Positions 51,576-61,091 of a stretch of 64,000 nucleotides of DNA are shown in pieces. Under the pieces are notes generated by a model. That model did not search any database. It was not told the DNA's origin and was given only the letters and a program-made list of their open reading frames with translations. The stretch is from positions 2,232,001 to 2,296,000 of the forward strand of contig JAVSGI010000005.1 in NCBI GenBank assembly GCA_032334235.1, read 5' to 3'. How positions within the stretch are numbered: the first letter of the stretch is position 1; the number at the start of each line of letters is the position of its first letter. The position numbers were made by a program, and so were the translations under genes. This stretch comes from Paracoccaceae bacterium Fryx2. Its GTDB lineage: Bacteria > Pseudomonadota > Alphaproteobacteria > Rhodobacterales > Rhodobacteraceae.

Positions 51576-52280
51576 TCAGGACCAGACCACATCCCCCAGA
51601 AAGATATAGCCCGCGCCGTAGATCGTCTTGATCAGCGTCGGGTTCTTCGGGTCTTCGCCCAGCTTGGTGCGCAACCGCGAGATACGCACGTCCATCGCCC
51701 GGTCGAAGCTTTCGCCCGCAGCCCCGCCCAGCGACTCCTGCATCTGCGCCCGCGAGATCAGCCGCTTCGGCGCTTCCAGAAACAGCCGCAGCACCTCGCC
51801 CTCGGCGTGCGAGAACGGCACTTCCGTGCCATCGGCCGCGATCAGCACATAGCGGTCGAACTGCGCCACCCAGCCGGCAAAGCGCGCCACCTGCGCCTGG
51901 CGTTCCACCCCGGTGCGGCCCTTGCGCAGCCGGGCGCGGACGCGGGCCACCACCTCGGCCGGATCGAACGGCTTGATGATGTAGTCGTCGGCGCCAAGCT
52001 CCAGCCCGGTCACCCGGTCCTGCACCTGCGCCCGGCCCGAGATGATGATGATCGCCGCCCCGGATTCCAGCGCCAGCCGGTGCACCAGCGCCAGCCCGTC
52101 GCGGTCGGGCAGGCCAAGGTCGACCAGGCAGACATCGGGCGTCACCCGCTTCAGCGACGCCTCGAACTCGGTGGCGCGCCCGTAGCTGGTGGTGCGGAAG
52201 CCTGCCTCCTCCAGCGCGTCGGACAGCAGGCGGCGGATCTCGGGTTCATCGTCCAGAATGGCGACATGGGGCGGTTTCAT
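51576..52280 (-). CDS. OmpR-family response regulator
   Basis: A 234-aa two-domain regulator. The receiver domain has the acidic pair LDDEPEIRR, the phospho-acceptor Asp54 (CLVDLGLPD) and Lys in IIKPFD. The C-terminal winged helix DNA-binding domain contains FSHAEGEVLRLFL, RAMDVRISRLRTKL and IYGAGYIF. Its ATG overlaps the kinase stop by 4 nt, so it is the cognate partner of that kinase. Divergent placement of the pair next to the acyl-CoA synthetase/ABC cluster suggests it controls that cluster. Confidence 0.93.
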   Translation of the reverse strand: MKPPHVAILDDEPEIRRLLSDALEEAGFRTTSYGRATEFEASLKRVTPDVCLVDLGLPDRDGLALVHRLALESGAAIIIISGRAQVQDRVTGLELGADDYIIKPFDPAEVVARVRARLRKGRTGVERQAQVARFAGWVAQFDRYVLIAADGTEVPFSHAEGEVLRLFLEAPKRLISRAQMQESLGGAAGESFDRAMDVRISRLRTKLGEDPKNPTLIKTIYGAGYIFLGDVVWS

Positions 52281-54235
52281 GCGGCGCCCTGCCCCAGAAA
52301 GGCGGCAAGGGCACCGGCGTCGAACGGCTTGGTCAGCACGGTGAAGCGGGCGGCGGCGCGGGCGCGCAGGCGGTGCGCGGGCGGCAGCGAGGTCATCAGG
52401 CAGACCCGCAGCGGCGGCACCCGTTCGGCCAGCCGCTCTGCCAGATCGACGCCCGAAAGCCTGCCCGGCAGCCCGATGTCGGACAGCACGACCGACAGCC
52501 CCGGCAGATCGGCCAGCGCCGCCGCCTCGTCGGCGCTGGCGGCCTCGATCACCGCGTGGCCCATGTCGCGCAGCATCCCGCGCACGGTCTCGCGGATCTC
52601 GGCGCTGTCCTCCACCAGCAGCACCAGTTCCGGCGCGGTCGGCGGTTCCACGCGGCGCAGCGGCAGGCGCAGCGTGACCAGCGCGCCGCCGCCCGCACGG
52701 TTCTCCAGCCGCACCGTGCCGCCGCAGAGCGTGATCTGGTCATAGACCATCGACAGCCCCAGCCCCGAGCCCTCGCCGCCCTTGGTGGTGAAGAACGGGT
52801 CCAGCCCCTGCTGCAAAGCCGCCGCGCTGAACCCCGGGCCGTCATCGGTCACGCTGATTTCCAGCCAGGTGTCGCGCACGGGCCGCGCCGCGACGCGGAT
52901 GGTGCCGCCCGTCGGCCCCAGCGCATCGCGGGCGTTCAGGATCAGGTTCACCAGCGCATCCTGCATCCCGCCCGCATCAAGCAGGATCGGTGCATCGAGC
53001 CGTTCCAGCGCGATCTCCAGCCTTGTGGCGTCAGGCAGGGTGGGCCCCGCCAGAACGCGCAGATCGGACAGGAACGACGCCAGATCGGTGGACACGGGGC
53101 GCAACTCGCGCCGGCCGGATATGCTGGCGATGCGGTCCAGCAGCACCCCTCCGCGCCGGGCGGCGGCCAGCGTTGCCGCCACCAGCGCCGGTCCGCCATC
53201 GGGCAGGGCCAGCCGTTCCAGCCGCCCCTGCAGGCCGAGGATGATCGTCAGCAGGTTGGCGAAATCATGCGCAAGTCCCGAGGTCAGCTGCGCCGCCAGT
53301 TCGCGCTTGCGGGTCTGGGTCAGGGCGGCGCGGGCCTGCGTCTCGCCGGTCACGTCCATCGACAGGATGTAGACGCCGCCGATTTCGCCCCCCGCCCGGT
53401 TCCCCGCCTGATCCGGCGTCTGATCCCCCGTCTGATCCGGCGTAAAGGCGGCGCGGATGCGGCGGCCGGACTCGTCGTCGGTGAATTCGAACACGCTGGC
53501 CTCGCCCTCCAGCGCCTGCGCGAGGTAGGGCGCGATCTTGTCGAAGGTGCCATCGCCCAGCGCCTCGCGCCCGGTCAGGCCAAGGATGTTGCGCGGCCGC
53601 CCCGGCAGCACCGAGGTCAGCCGGCGGTTGGAATAGGTGTAGCGCAGGTCGCGGTTCACATGCGCGATATGGGCGGGCATCATCTCGGTGGTCAGGCGGG
53701 TGCGGGCCTCCATCTCGGTCAGCTCGCGCTTGGCCTCCTCCAGCGCCGCGTTGGTCGCGGCCAGCGCGCGGTTGGCCTGGCCAAGCCGTTCGGCATGGGC
53801 CAGCAGGTCTTCCGACAACTCCTCGGACCGGGCGCGGAGCAGTTGTTCCTGCAGCTTGATCTCGGTGATGTCGGTATAGACCGTGACCCAGCCGCCCTGC
53901 GGCAGCGGCGAGCCTTCGACGGAAATCCAGCGGTTGCCGGGGCGCGGCCGTTCCATGTAGTGCGGCTGGAAGGCGCGGGCGGCCTGCACCCGGGCCCGCA
54001 CGGCGGCCTCGGGGTCGTCAACCGGGCCATATTCGCCGCGCGCCACCAGAAAGCGGACGGTGTCTTCGAACGAGGCGCCGGGGCTTACCAGCGCCTGCGG
54101 AAAGTCGAACATGTCCTGAAACCGCCGGTTGCACACCGCAAGCCGCAAATCGCTGTCATAGATCGACAGCGCCTGCTGGATCAGGTTCAGCCCGGCCTGC
54201 ATCAGGCCGGTGCGCGGATCGTCGGTCTGCGGCAT
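52277..54235 (-). CDS. PAS-domain hybrid histidine kinase
   Basis: A 652-aa soluble sensor kinase without membrane segments. PAS 1 is ~12-125 (DSDLRLAVCNRRFQDMFDFP), followed by a coiled coil (~126-180). PAS 2 is ~181-300 and contains the short Asp/Gln/Thr repeat at 265-276. The dimerisation/phosphotransfer helix has His323 (LAHDFANLL). The ATPase has N-box NLILNARDAL, G1 DDGPGF and G2 GSGLGLSM. The C-terminal receiver has Asp586 (LSDIGLPG). It probably senses an intracellular or diffusible signal and phosphorylates the adjacent regulator, with the attached receiver as modulator. Confidence 0.92.
   Translation of the reverse strand: MPQTDDPRTGLMQAGLNLIQQALSIYDSDLRLAVCNRRFQDMFDFPQALVSPGASFEDTVRFLVARGEYGPVDDPEAAVRARVQAARAFQPHYMERPRPGNRWISVEGSPLPQGGWVTVYTDITEIKLQEQLLRARSEELSEDLLAHAERLGQANRALAATNAALEEAKRELTEMEARTRLTTEMMPAHIAHVNRDLRYTYSNRRLTSVLPGRPRNILGLTGREALGDGTFDKIAPYLAQALEGEASVFEFTDDESGRRIRAAFTPDQTGDQTPDQAGNRAGGEIGGVYILSMDVTGETQARAALTQTRKRELAAQLTSGLAHDFANLLTIILGLQGRLERLALPDGGPALVAATLAAARRGGVLLDRIASISGRRELRPVSTDLASFLSDLRVLAGPTLPDATRLEIALERLDAPILLDAGGMQDALVNLILNARDALGPTGGTIRVAARPVRDTWLEISVTDDGPGFSAAALQQGLDPFFTTKGGEGSGLGLSMVYDQITLCGGTVRLENRAGGGALVTLRLPLRRVEPPTAPELVLLVEDSAEIRETVRGMLRDMGHAVIEAASADEAAALADLPGLSVVLSDIGLPGRLSGVDLAERLAERVPPLRVCLMTSLPPAHRLRARAAARFTVLTKPFDAGALAAFLGQGAA
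53408..53443. repeat. Three 12-bp tandem repeats inside the kinase gene
   Basis: CTGATCCGGCGT, CTGATCCCCCGT, CTGATCCGGCGT in tandem. On the coding strand they encode a 4-residue repeat (T-P/G-D-Q) in the second PAS domain's loop. The unit length keeps frame, so copy number could vary without breaking the gene. Confidence 0.8.
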
Positions 54236-54424
54236 GAGGCACCTCTGACCCCATGGCTAGCACCCCGGGGGCAGGGCGCGAAAGGCCCAAGCGCCCGCTG
54301 TTACAATTCGAAAGGATTGCGAAAAAGTCACGCAAGCTTTGCCCGTCACCGCTAGGGTTGCAAAGGCAGGCGGTCGAAGAATCGCCAAGGCCTTGCCGCA
54401 ACGCGCGGCGAAGGGAGGATGACG
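54236..54424. promoter_or_regulatory. Divergent promoter region, kinase / acyl-CoA synthetase
   Basis: 189 bases between the kinase and synthetase starts, with a relatively AT-rich centre (54300-54345) and AAGGGAGG just before the synthetase. Binding sites for the regulator are expected here; I could not define a clear direct repeat. Confidence 0.45.
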
Positions 54425-56398
54425 ATGGCCACCGATACCCAGGCATTGCCTGAACCCGTTTCCATACCCGCCTTGCTGGCGCGCAATGCCGTGCGATTCC
54501 CCGAGATGTCCGCCTACCGCGAAAAGGAATTCGGCATCTGGCAAAGCTGGACCTGGGCGCAGGCGGCCGAGGAAATCCGCGCGATGGCGCTGGGGTTCAT
54601 GGCGCTGGGTCTGGGGCGGGGCGAGCATGTGGCGATAATCGGCCGCAACCGGCCGCAGCTTTACTGGTCGATGGTGGCGGCGCAGATGTGCGGCGCGGTG
54701 CCGGTGCCCCTGTATCAGGACGCCGTGGCGGAAGAGATGGCCTATGTGCTGGACCATTGCGGCGCGCGTTTCGTGGTCTGCGGCGATCAGGAACAGGTCG
54801 ACAAGGTGATCGAGGTCGAAGACCGCATCCACCACATCGAGCAGGTGGTCTATGTCGACAAGCGCGGGATGCGCAAATACGACCATTCCCGCCTGAACGC
54901 GATGGCCGACGTGACCGCCGAAGGCCGCGCCGGGCATTTCCGCTTCGATGCCGAACTTGACATCCGCACGGCCGAACTGGGGTGGGATAGCACCTGCGTC
55001 ATGCTTTACACCTCGGGCACCACGGGCAAGCCCAAGGGTGTGGTGCTCTCCAACCGCAACATCATCGAAACCTCGAAGAACTCGGCCGAATTCGACCATC
55101 TGCGGGCGGGGGACGAGGTGCTGGCCTATCTGCCGATGGCCTGGGTCGGCGATTTCATCTTTTCCATCGGGCAGGCGATGTGGGCCGGGTTCTGCGTCAA
55201 CTGCCCCGAAAGCCCGGCCACGATGATGACCGACCTGCGCGAGATAGGGCCGACCTATTTCTTTGCCCCGCCCCGGGTGTTCGAGGGGCAACTGACCACG
55301 GTGATGATCCGCATGGAAGATGCGGGCCGGGTGAAGAAGGCGCTGTTTCACCGTTTCATGGCGGTGGCGCGCCGGGTGGGGCCCGCGTTGCTGGACGGCA
55401 AGCCGGTGTCGGGGGCCGACCGGCTGGCCTATGCACTGGGCGACCTGCTGGTCTATGGCCCGCTGAAGAACACACTGGGCTTCAGCCGCATCCGGGTCGG
55501 CTATACCGCGGGCGAGGCGATCGGGCCCGAGATCTTCGATTTCTACCGCAGCCTCGGGATCAACCTCAAACAGCTCTACGGCCAGACCGAGGCGAGCGTG
55601 TTCATCACCCAGCAGCCCGACGGGCAGGTGCGGTCCGACACCGTCGGCGTGCCAAGCCCGGGGGTCGAGGTGAAGATCGCCGACAGCGGCGAGGTGTTCT
55701 ACCGCAGCCCCGGCACCTTCGTCGCCTATTACAAGAACCCCGAAAGCACCGCATCGACCAAGGATGCCGAAGGCTGGGTCGCCACCGGCGACGCGGGGTT
55801 CTTTGAACCCGGCACCGGGCACCTGCGCATCATCGACCGGGCAAAGGATGTGGGCAAGATGGCCGATGGCCGCCTGTTCGCCCCGAAATACGTCGAGAAC
55901 AAGCTGAAATTCTACCCGAATATCCTGGAGGCCGTGGTGTTCGGCGCGGGGCGGACCATGTGCACCGCCTTCATCAACATCGACCTCGCTGCGGTCGGCA
56001 ACTGGGCAGAACGCAACAACATCGCCTATGCCAGCTATCAGGAGCTGGCGGGCCACCCGCAGGTCTATGACATGATCCGCGGCCATGTCGAGGCGGTCAA
56101 CAAGTCGGTTGCCGCCGACCCGATCCTGTCGGGCTGCCAGATCCACCGCTTCCTGATCCTGCACAAGGAGCTTGACGCCGATGACGGCGAGATGACCCGC
56201 ACCCGCAAGGTCCGCCGCAAGGTGATCGAGGACAAGTTCGCCGACCTGATCGACGCGCTGAACGACGGGCGCGACAGCGTCTACACCGAAACCGAAGTCA
56301 CCTACGAGGATGGCCGCAAGGGTGCCATCAAGGCCACCCTGCGGCTGGAGAATGCCGCCGTGGTGCCGGTATCGGGGCAAAGGATGGCCGCCGCATGA
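54425..56398 (+). CDS. AMP-forming acyl-CoA synthetase (long-chain FadD/ACSL-like)
   Basis: A 657-aa adenylate-forming enzyme that activates a carboxylic acid to its CoA thioester. The core motifs are MLYTSGTTGKPKGVVLS (P-loop), YLPMAWVGD, QLYGQTEASVF and GWVATGDAGFF / DRAKDVGKMADG. The extended linker and length match the ACSL-type synthetases. I favour the ATG at 54425 over 54419 because AAGGGAGG ends at 54418, giving normal spacing only for 54425. Coupled by ATGA to the LivG-like ATPase, it is the head of the ABC importer operon, suggesting import and CoA activation of the same substrate. Confidence 0.9.
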   Translation: MATDTQALPEPVSIPALLARNAVRFPEMSAYREKEFGIWQSWTWAQAAEEIRAMALGFMALGLGRGEHVAIIGRNRPQLYWSMVAAQMCGAVPVPLYQDAVAEEMAYVLDHCGARFVVCGDQEQVDKVIEVEDRIHHIEQVVYVDKRGMRKYDHSRLNAMADVTAEGRAGHFRFDAELDIRTAELGWDSTCVMLYTSGTTGKPKGVVLSNRNIIETSKNSAEFDHLRAGDEVLAYLPMAWVGDFIFSIGQAMWAGFCVNCPESPATMMTDLREIGPTYFFAPPRVFEGQLTTVMIRMEDAGRVKKALFHRFMAVARRVGPALLDGKPVSGADRLAYALGDLLVYGPLKNTLGFSRIRVGYTAGEAIGPEIFDFYRSLGINLKQLYGQTEASVFITQQPDGQVRSDTVGVPSPGVEVKIADSGEVFYRSPGTFVAYYKNPESTASTKDAEGWVATGDAGFFEPGTGHLRIIDRAKDVGKMADGRLFAPKYVENKLKFYPNILEAVVFGAGRTMCTAFINIDLAAVGNWAERNNIAYASYQELAGHPQVYDMIRGHVEAVNKSVAADPILSGCQIHRFLILHKELDADDGEMTRTRKVRRKVIEDKFADLIDALNDGRDSVYTETEVTYEDGRKGAIKATLRLENAAVVPVSGQRMAAA

Positions 56399-57216
56399 AC
56401 ACCCTGCCGCCCGACAGCTACCTGACACCCGACGGCCGCACCATCGGCCCGGTGATGATGGAAATGCGCAACATCACCCTGCGCTTCGGCGGGGTCAAGG
56501 CGATCACCGACATCAGTTTCGACATCCGCGAGGGCGAGATACGGGCGATCATCGGGCCGAACGGCGCCGGGAAATCGTCGATGCTGAACGTGATGTCGGG
56601 GTTCTATGTCCCGCAGGAGGGCGAGGTCTGGTTTCGCGGCCAGCGCCGCGCGCCGATGCGCCCCTATCAGGTCGCCCGCCAGGGCATCGCCCGCACCTTC
56701 CAGAACATCGCCCTGTTCGAAGGCATGTCGGTGCTCGACAACATCATGACCGGCCGGCTGACGCTGATGCACACCGGCCTGCTGCATCAGGCGCTGTGGT
56801 GGGGCCGCGCGCAGGCCGAAGAATCGGCGCACCGCGAGAAGGTCGAGAAGATCATCGACTTCCTTGAGATCCAGCATATCCGCAAGACACCGGTCGGCCG
56901 CCTGCCCTACGGGCTGAAAAAGCGGGTCGAACTGGCCCGCGCGCTGGCGGCCGAACCGAAACTGCTGCTGCTCGATGAACCGATGGCGGGCATGAACGTC
57001 GAGGAGAAGGAAGACATGAGCCGCTTCATCCTGGATGTGAACGACGAATTCGGCACCACCATAGCCCTGATCGAACATGACATGGGCGTGGTGATGGACC
57101 TGTCGGACCGCGTGGTGGTGATGGATTACGGCAAGAAGATCGGCGACGGCACCCCCGACGAGGTGCGCGGCAACCAGGCGGTGATCGACGCCTATCTGGG
57201 GGTGGCGCATGACTGA
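56395..57216 (+). CDS. Branched-chain-type ABC transporter ATPase (LivG-like)
   Basis: A 273-aa ATPase with Walker A GPNGAGKSS, signature LPYGLKKRVELARAL, Walker B LLLLDEPMAGMN and switch His in IEHDMGVVMD. The C-terminal extension ending YLGVAHD is typical of LivG. It energises uptake with the LivF-like partner encoded at the other end of the cluster. The start overlaps the synthetase stop. Confidence 0.93.
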   Translation: MNTLPPDSYLTPDGRTIGPVMMEMRNITLRFGGVKAITDISFDIREGEIRAIIGPNGAGKSSMLNVMSGFYVPQEGEVWFRGQRRAPMRPYQVARQGIARTFQNIALFEGMSVLDNIMTGRLTLMHTGLLHQALWWGRAQAEESAHREKVEKIIDFLEIQHIRKTPVGRLPYGLKKRVELARALAAEPKLLLLDEPMAGMNVEEKEDMSRFILDVNDEFGTTIALIEHDMGVVMDLSDRVVVMDYGKKIGDGTPDEVRGNQAVIDAYLGVAHD

Positions 57217-57257
57217 CGGGCAACGGGCACACGGCGACAGGGCACGGGGGATGCGAC

Positions 57258-58244
57258 ATGCCTGACCAGTTTTTCTACGCGCTGGAGGTTTCGCTCAACG
57301 GCCTGATGGCCGGGGTGATGTATTCGCTGGTGGCGCTGGGCTTCGTTCTGATCTTCAAGGCATCGGGCATCTTCAACTATGCGCAGGGTGTTTTGGCGCT
57401 GTTCGCGGCGCTGACGCTGGTGGGGTTGCAGCGCGGTCAGGTGCCGTTCGCGCATCTGATCAACGCGGTGTTCGGCACCAATCTGCACAGCTTCGGCTGG
57501 CAGTTGCCCGCACTGGTTGCCATCGCGCTGACGGCGGCGGTGATGGTGCTGCTGGCGGTGCTGGTGGAACGCTACATCCTGAAGCACCTGGTCAATCAGC
57601 AGCCGATCATCCTGTTCATGGCGACCATTGGCCTCGCCTATTTCCTGGAGGGTTTCGGTGACGTGCTGTGGGGGGCGGACATCAAGAAGATGGATGTCGG
57701 CCTGCCGCAGGGCATTTCGGAAACCATCGAGACGGTGACCTACGACCTGTTCGGCTACGGCTTCTTCATCGACCGGCTGGATATCGTGGCGGCGCTGGTG
57801 GCGGCGCTGCTGGTGATCAGCCTGACGCTGTTTTCGCAATACACTAAGTATGGCCGCGCCTTGCGGGCAGTGGCCGACGATCATCAGGCGGCGCTGTCGG
57901 TCGGGATTTCCCTGCGCTTCGTCTGGGTGCTGGTCTGGTCGATCGCGGGTTTCGTGGCGCTGGTGGCGGGCATCATGTGGGGCACCAAGTCGGGCGTGCA
58001 GTTCAGTCTCAGCCTGATCGCGCTGAAGGCGCTGCCGGTGCTGATGCTGGGCGGCTTCACCTCGATCCCCGGCGCGATTGTCGGCGGGCTGATCATCGGC
58101 ATGGGCGAAAAGCTGTTCGAGTTCTTTGTCGGCCCGCTGGTCGGCGGGGCCACCGAAAACTGGTTCGCCTACGTTCTGGCATTGCTGTTCCTCGTGTTCC
58201 GGCCGCAGGGCCTGTTCGGCGAGAAGATCATCGAGAGGGTATGA
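57258..58244 (+). CDS. Branched-chain-type ABC transporter permease (LivH-like)
   Basis: A 328-aa inner-membrane permease with about eight hydrophobic helices and the LivH-type start (ALEVSLNGLMAGVMYSLVALG, IFKASGIFNYAQG). The transmembrane-coupling loop GRALRAVADDHQAALSVGI is also present. GGGGGA lies 6 nt before the ATG. It pairs with the LivM-like permease 411 nt downstream, with a small membrane-protein gene in between. Confidence 0.93.
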   Translation: MPDQFFYALEVSLNGLMAGVMYSLVALGFVLIFKASGIFNYAQGVLALFAALTLVGLQRGQVPFAHLINAVFGTNLHSFGWQLPALVAIALTAAVMVLLAVLVERYILKHLVNQQPIILFMATIGLAYFLEGFGDVLWGADIKKMDVGLPQGISETIETVTYDLFGYGFFIDRLDIVAALVAALLVISLTLFSQYTKYGRALRAVADDHQAALSVGISLRFVWVLVWSIAGFVALVAGIMWGTKSGVQFSLSLIALKALPVLMLGGFTSIPGAIVGGLIIGMGEKLFEFFVGPLVGGATENWFAYVLALLFLVFRPQGLFGEKIIERV

Positions 58245-58288
58245 TGTCCCGTTCCCCGCATCGTGAAATCCGGAACCTTGAATTCATG

Positions 58289-58318
58289 TTGACACAAACA
58301 ATCCCCGCCCCGTCTACT
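58289..58318 (+). promoter_or_regulatory. Candidate internal promoter TTGACA-N18-TCTACT
   Basis: A perfect -35 hexamer at 58289-58294 and TCTACT at 58313-58318, in the 123-bp gap after the LivH gene and about 50 nt before the small membrane protein. It may provide extra expression of the downstream half of the cluster. Confidence 0.4.
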
Positions 58319-58367
58319 GCCAGTTCAGTCAGCGCCACTGGCGCTGCCGTCTGGGAGGAGACGCACG

Positions 58368-58592
58368 ATGAAGAAATTCTGTGCCATTGCATGTACAATG
58401 GGCTTTTCGGCATTCTGGGTATTCGGCGGGCTGGCGGTGCTGGCGCTGGTCAACGGGCATCCGGTGGGGGCGACCGGTTTGCTGCTGGCCGGCATCGGGC
58501 TGGCGGTGGGGGTGATCATGCGCCGCAAGGTGGTGGACATGACGCAGGACATTCCGCTGGGCACCCGCGTGGTCCAGAAGGAAGGCACCTGA
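58368..58592 (+). CDS. Small two-helix membrane protein in the ABC cluster
   Basis: A 74-aa protein with an N-terminal hydrophobic segment (IACTMGFSAFWVFGGLAVLALV) and a second one (ATGLLLAGIGLAVGVIM), then a short cytoplasmic-looking tail (RRKVVDMTQDIPLGTRVVQ). GGAGGAG precedes the ATG at good spacing. I do not recognise a family. Position between the two permease genes suggests an accessory role in the transporter. Confidence 0.75.
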   Translation: MKKFCAIACTMGFSAFWVFGGLAVLALVNGHPVGATGLLLAGIGLAVGVIMRRKVVDMTQDIPLGTRVVQKEGT

Positions 58593-58654
58593 GCCATTCG
58601 GCGGCCGGGGCGCAGGCCGCTCCGTCCGCCCTGACCGGCGAAAGGGGCTGAGCG

Positions 58655-59731
58655 ATGCTTTACCGCGAGGGCGGCGACTTCAAGACCACCTACGCCGAAG
58701 ACAACCAGACCTTTCCGATAAAGTTCGACCGGCTGCGCTATTACGCGGTGCTGGTGGTGGCCTTCGGGGTCATTCCGTTCTTCATCAATGACTACTGGGC
58801 CAATGCGGTCTTCGTGCCCTTCCTGATCTATGCCATCGCGGCGATCGGCCTGAACATCCTGACCGGCTATTGCGGGCAGGTGTCGCTGGGCACGGGCGGC
58901 TTCATGGCCGTGGGGGCCTATGCGGTCTACAAGCTGATGACCTCGTTCCCCGAGGTCAGCATCGCGATCCACGTCCTGCTGGCGGGTCTGATCACCGCGG
59001 CGGTGGGCGTGCTGTTCGGCCTGCCCAGCCTTCGGATCAAGGGCTTCTATCTGGCGGTGGCGACGCTGGCGGCGCAGTTCTTCCTGGTGTGGCTGTTCAA
59101 CAAGGTGCCGTGGTTCTACAACTATTCGGCCTCGGGCCAGATCACGGCACCCGAGCGCACCATCCTGGGCGTGGCGATCACCGGGGCCAACACCAGCGCC
59201 GCCGCGAAATACCTGTTCTGCGCCGCGATCCTGTTCGTGCTGGCGTGGCTGGCGCGCAACCTGACGCGCGGCACCATCGGGCGCAAATGGATGGCGATCC
59301 GCGACATGGACATCGCGGCCGAGATCATCGGGGTCAACCCGCTGACCACCAAGCTGTCGGCCTTCGCGGTGTCGTCGTTCTTCATCGGGGTGGCCGGGGC
59401 GCTGTTCTTCGCGGTCTATCTGGGGGCCGCCGAAGTGGGCGAGGCGTTCGGCATCCAGAAAAGCTTCCTCATCCTGTTCATGGTGATCATCGGCGGGCTG
59501 GGCAGCATCTTCGGCAGCTTTGCCGGGGCGGCGTTTCTGGTGCTGCTGCCGGTGTTCCTGAAGAACGTGCTGGTCGGCCTTCTGGGCTGGCCCACCGATC
59601 TGGCCGCCCATATCGAGCTGATGATCGTGGGCGGGCTGATCGTCGGCTTCCTGATCGCGGAACCGCACGGGCTGGCGCAACTGTGGCGCGTGGCCAAGGA
59701 AAAACTACGGCTCTGGCCCTTCCCGCACTAG
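58655..59731 (+). CDS. Branched-chain-type ABC transporter permease (LivM-like)
   Basis: A 358-aa permease with an unusual ~35-residue hydrophilic N-terminal extension before the first helix (YYAVLVVAFGVIPFFIN). The typical LivM blocks follow: AIGLNILTGYCGQVSLGTGGFMAVGAY, LRIKGFYLAVATLAAQFFL, WMAIRDMDIAAEIIGVN and GGLGSIFGSFAGAAFLVLLPV. AAAGGGG precedes the start. It forms the channel with the LivH-like protein. Confidence 0.93.
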   Translation: MLYREGGDFKTTYAEDNQTFPIKFDRLRYYAVLVVAFGVIPFFINDYWANAVFVPFLIYAIAAIGLNILTGYCGQVSLGTGGFMAVGAYAVYKLMTSFPEVSIAIHVLLAGLITAAVGVLFGLPSLRIKGFYLAVATLAAQFFLVWLFNKVPWFYNYSASGQITAPERTILGVAITGANTSAAAKYLFCAAILFVLAWLARNLTRGTIGRKWMAIRDMDIAAEIIGVNPLTTKLSAFAVSSFFIGVAGALFFAVYLGAAEVGEAFGIQKSFLILFMVIIGGLGSIFGSFAGAAFLVLLPVFLKNVLVGLLGWPTDLAAHIELMIVGGLIVGFLIAEPHGLAQLWRVAKEKLRLWPFPH

Positions 59732-59795
59732 GGGCCGCCCAACCACAAGACCGGGCAACCCGGCAGACATTCACACCCTTGGGAGGAGACCAAGC

Positions 59796-61085
59796 ATGAA
59801 GAATACCTTCGCAACGCTGGCCGTGCTGGCCATGACCACCGGACTTGCCGCGCCCGCGCTGGCAGACCTGGTGGTGCCGAACCTCAGCTATCGCACCGGC
59901 CCCTATGCACCGGGCGGCATTCCCTACGCCGACGGCTTTGCCGACTATTTCACCCTGCTGAACGAGCGCGACGGCGGCATCGGCGGCGAGAAGGTCAGCG
60001 TTCCGGAATGCGAAACCGCCTACAACACCGAAAAGGGCGTGGAATGCTATGAGGCGACCAAGGGCAGCGGGGCGCTGGTCTACAACCCGCTTTCCACCGG
60101 CATCACCTACCAGTTGATCCCCAAGGTCAGCGCCGACAAGATACCGCTTTACACCCCCGGCTACGGCCGCACCTCGGCCGCCAACGGCAAGGTGTTCGAG
60201 TGGGTGTTCAACTACCCCGCAAACTACTGGGACGCCGCCTCGGTGGCGGTGAAATACCTGCTGGAACAGAACGGTGGCAGCCTTGAGGGCAAGAAGATCG
60301 CGCTGGTCTATCACAACTCGGCCTATGGCAAGGAACCGATCCGCACCCTGACCGAACTTTCCAGGAAGCACGGCTTCACGCTGGCCGAACTGCCCGTGGA
60401 CCATCCGGGGCAGGAACAGAAAAGCCAATGGCTGCAGATCCGCCGCGACAAACCGGATTACGTGCTGATGTATGGCTGGGGCGTGATGAATGCCGTGGCG
60501 ATCCAGGAGGCCGCCAACATCCGCTTCCCGATGGAGAATTTCATCGGCATCTGGTGGTCGGGCGCCGACCATGACGTGCTGCCCGCAGGCGATGGCGCCA
60601 ATGGCTACAAGTCGCTGGCGATGCACGGCACCGGCATGGATTACCCGGTCTATGCCGACCTCAAGCAGTATGTCCACGATGCCGGCAAATCGGCAGGGGC
60701 GGGCGATCAGGTCGGCGGCGTGCTTTACTCGCGCGGCATGTATGCGGCGCTGGTGATCTCCGAGGCGATCCGCAAGGCGCAGGAACTGGCGGGAACCTCT
60801 GCCATCACCGCGGCACAGATGCGCGACGGCATGGAGGCGCTGGAAATCACCGAGGAGCGGATGGTCGAGCTTGGCCTGCCGGCCTTCGGGCAGCCGTTCA
60901 CTGCCACCTGCGAAGATCACGGCGGCCCCGGGGCGGCGATGGTGCAGCAATGGGATGCGACGGCCAAGAAATGGACGCTGCTGACCGGCTTCATCGCGCC
61001 CGATGACGAAGTTCTGGACCCACTGGTGGCCGAGGATTCCGCGGCCTATGCCGCCGAAGCCGGAATCACCGAACGCTGCAACTGA
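59796..61085 (+). CDS. ABC transporter substrate-binding protein (Leu/Ile/Val-type)
   Basis: A 429-aa periplasmic binding protein with a signal peptide cleaved after PALA (residue ~23). The type I periplasmic-binding fold follows (YADGFADYFTLLNERDGGIGG, ALVYHNSAYGKEPIRTL). Aromatic-rich segments such as FEWVFNYPANYWDAA and FIGIWWSGADHD suggest the ligand is not a simple branched-chain amino acid; together with the two CoA ligases an aromatic or longer acid is plausible. GGAGGAG precedes the ATG. A strong hairpin follows the stop. Confidence 0.9.
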   Translation: MKNTFATLAVLAMTTGLAAPALADLVVPNLSYRTGPYAPGGIPYADGFADYFTLLNERDGGIGGEKVSVPECETAYNTEKGVECYEATKGSGALVYNPLSTGITYQLIPKVSADKIPLYTPGYGRTSAANGKVFEWVFNYPANYWDAASVAVKYLLEQNGGSLEGKKIALVYHNSAYGKEPIRTLTELSRKHGFTLAELPVDHPGQEQKSQWLQIRRDKPDYVLMYGWGVMNAVAIQEAANIRFPMENFIGIWWSGADHDVLPAGDGANGYKSLAMHGTGMDYPVYADLKQYVHDAGKSAGAGDQVGGVLYSRGMYAALVISEAIRKAQELAGTSAITAAQMRDGMEALEITEERMVELGLPAFGQPFTATCEDHGGPGAAMVQQWDATAKKWTLLTGFIAPDDEVLDPLVAEDSAAYAAEAGITERCN

Positions 61086-61091
61086 GGCGAC

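Noticed and set aside
47033-51592. 1500-codon minus-strand frame opposite the NRPS
   Set aside because: Low-complexity antisense frame; the NRPS on the plus strand has every motif in order.
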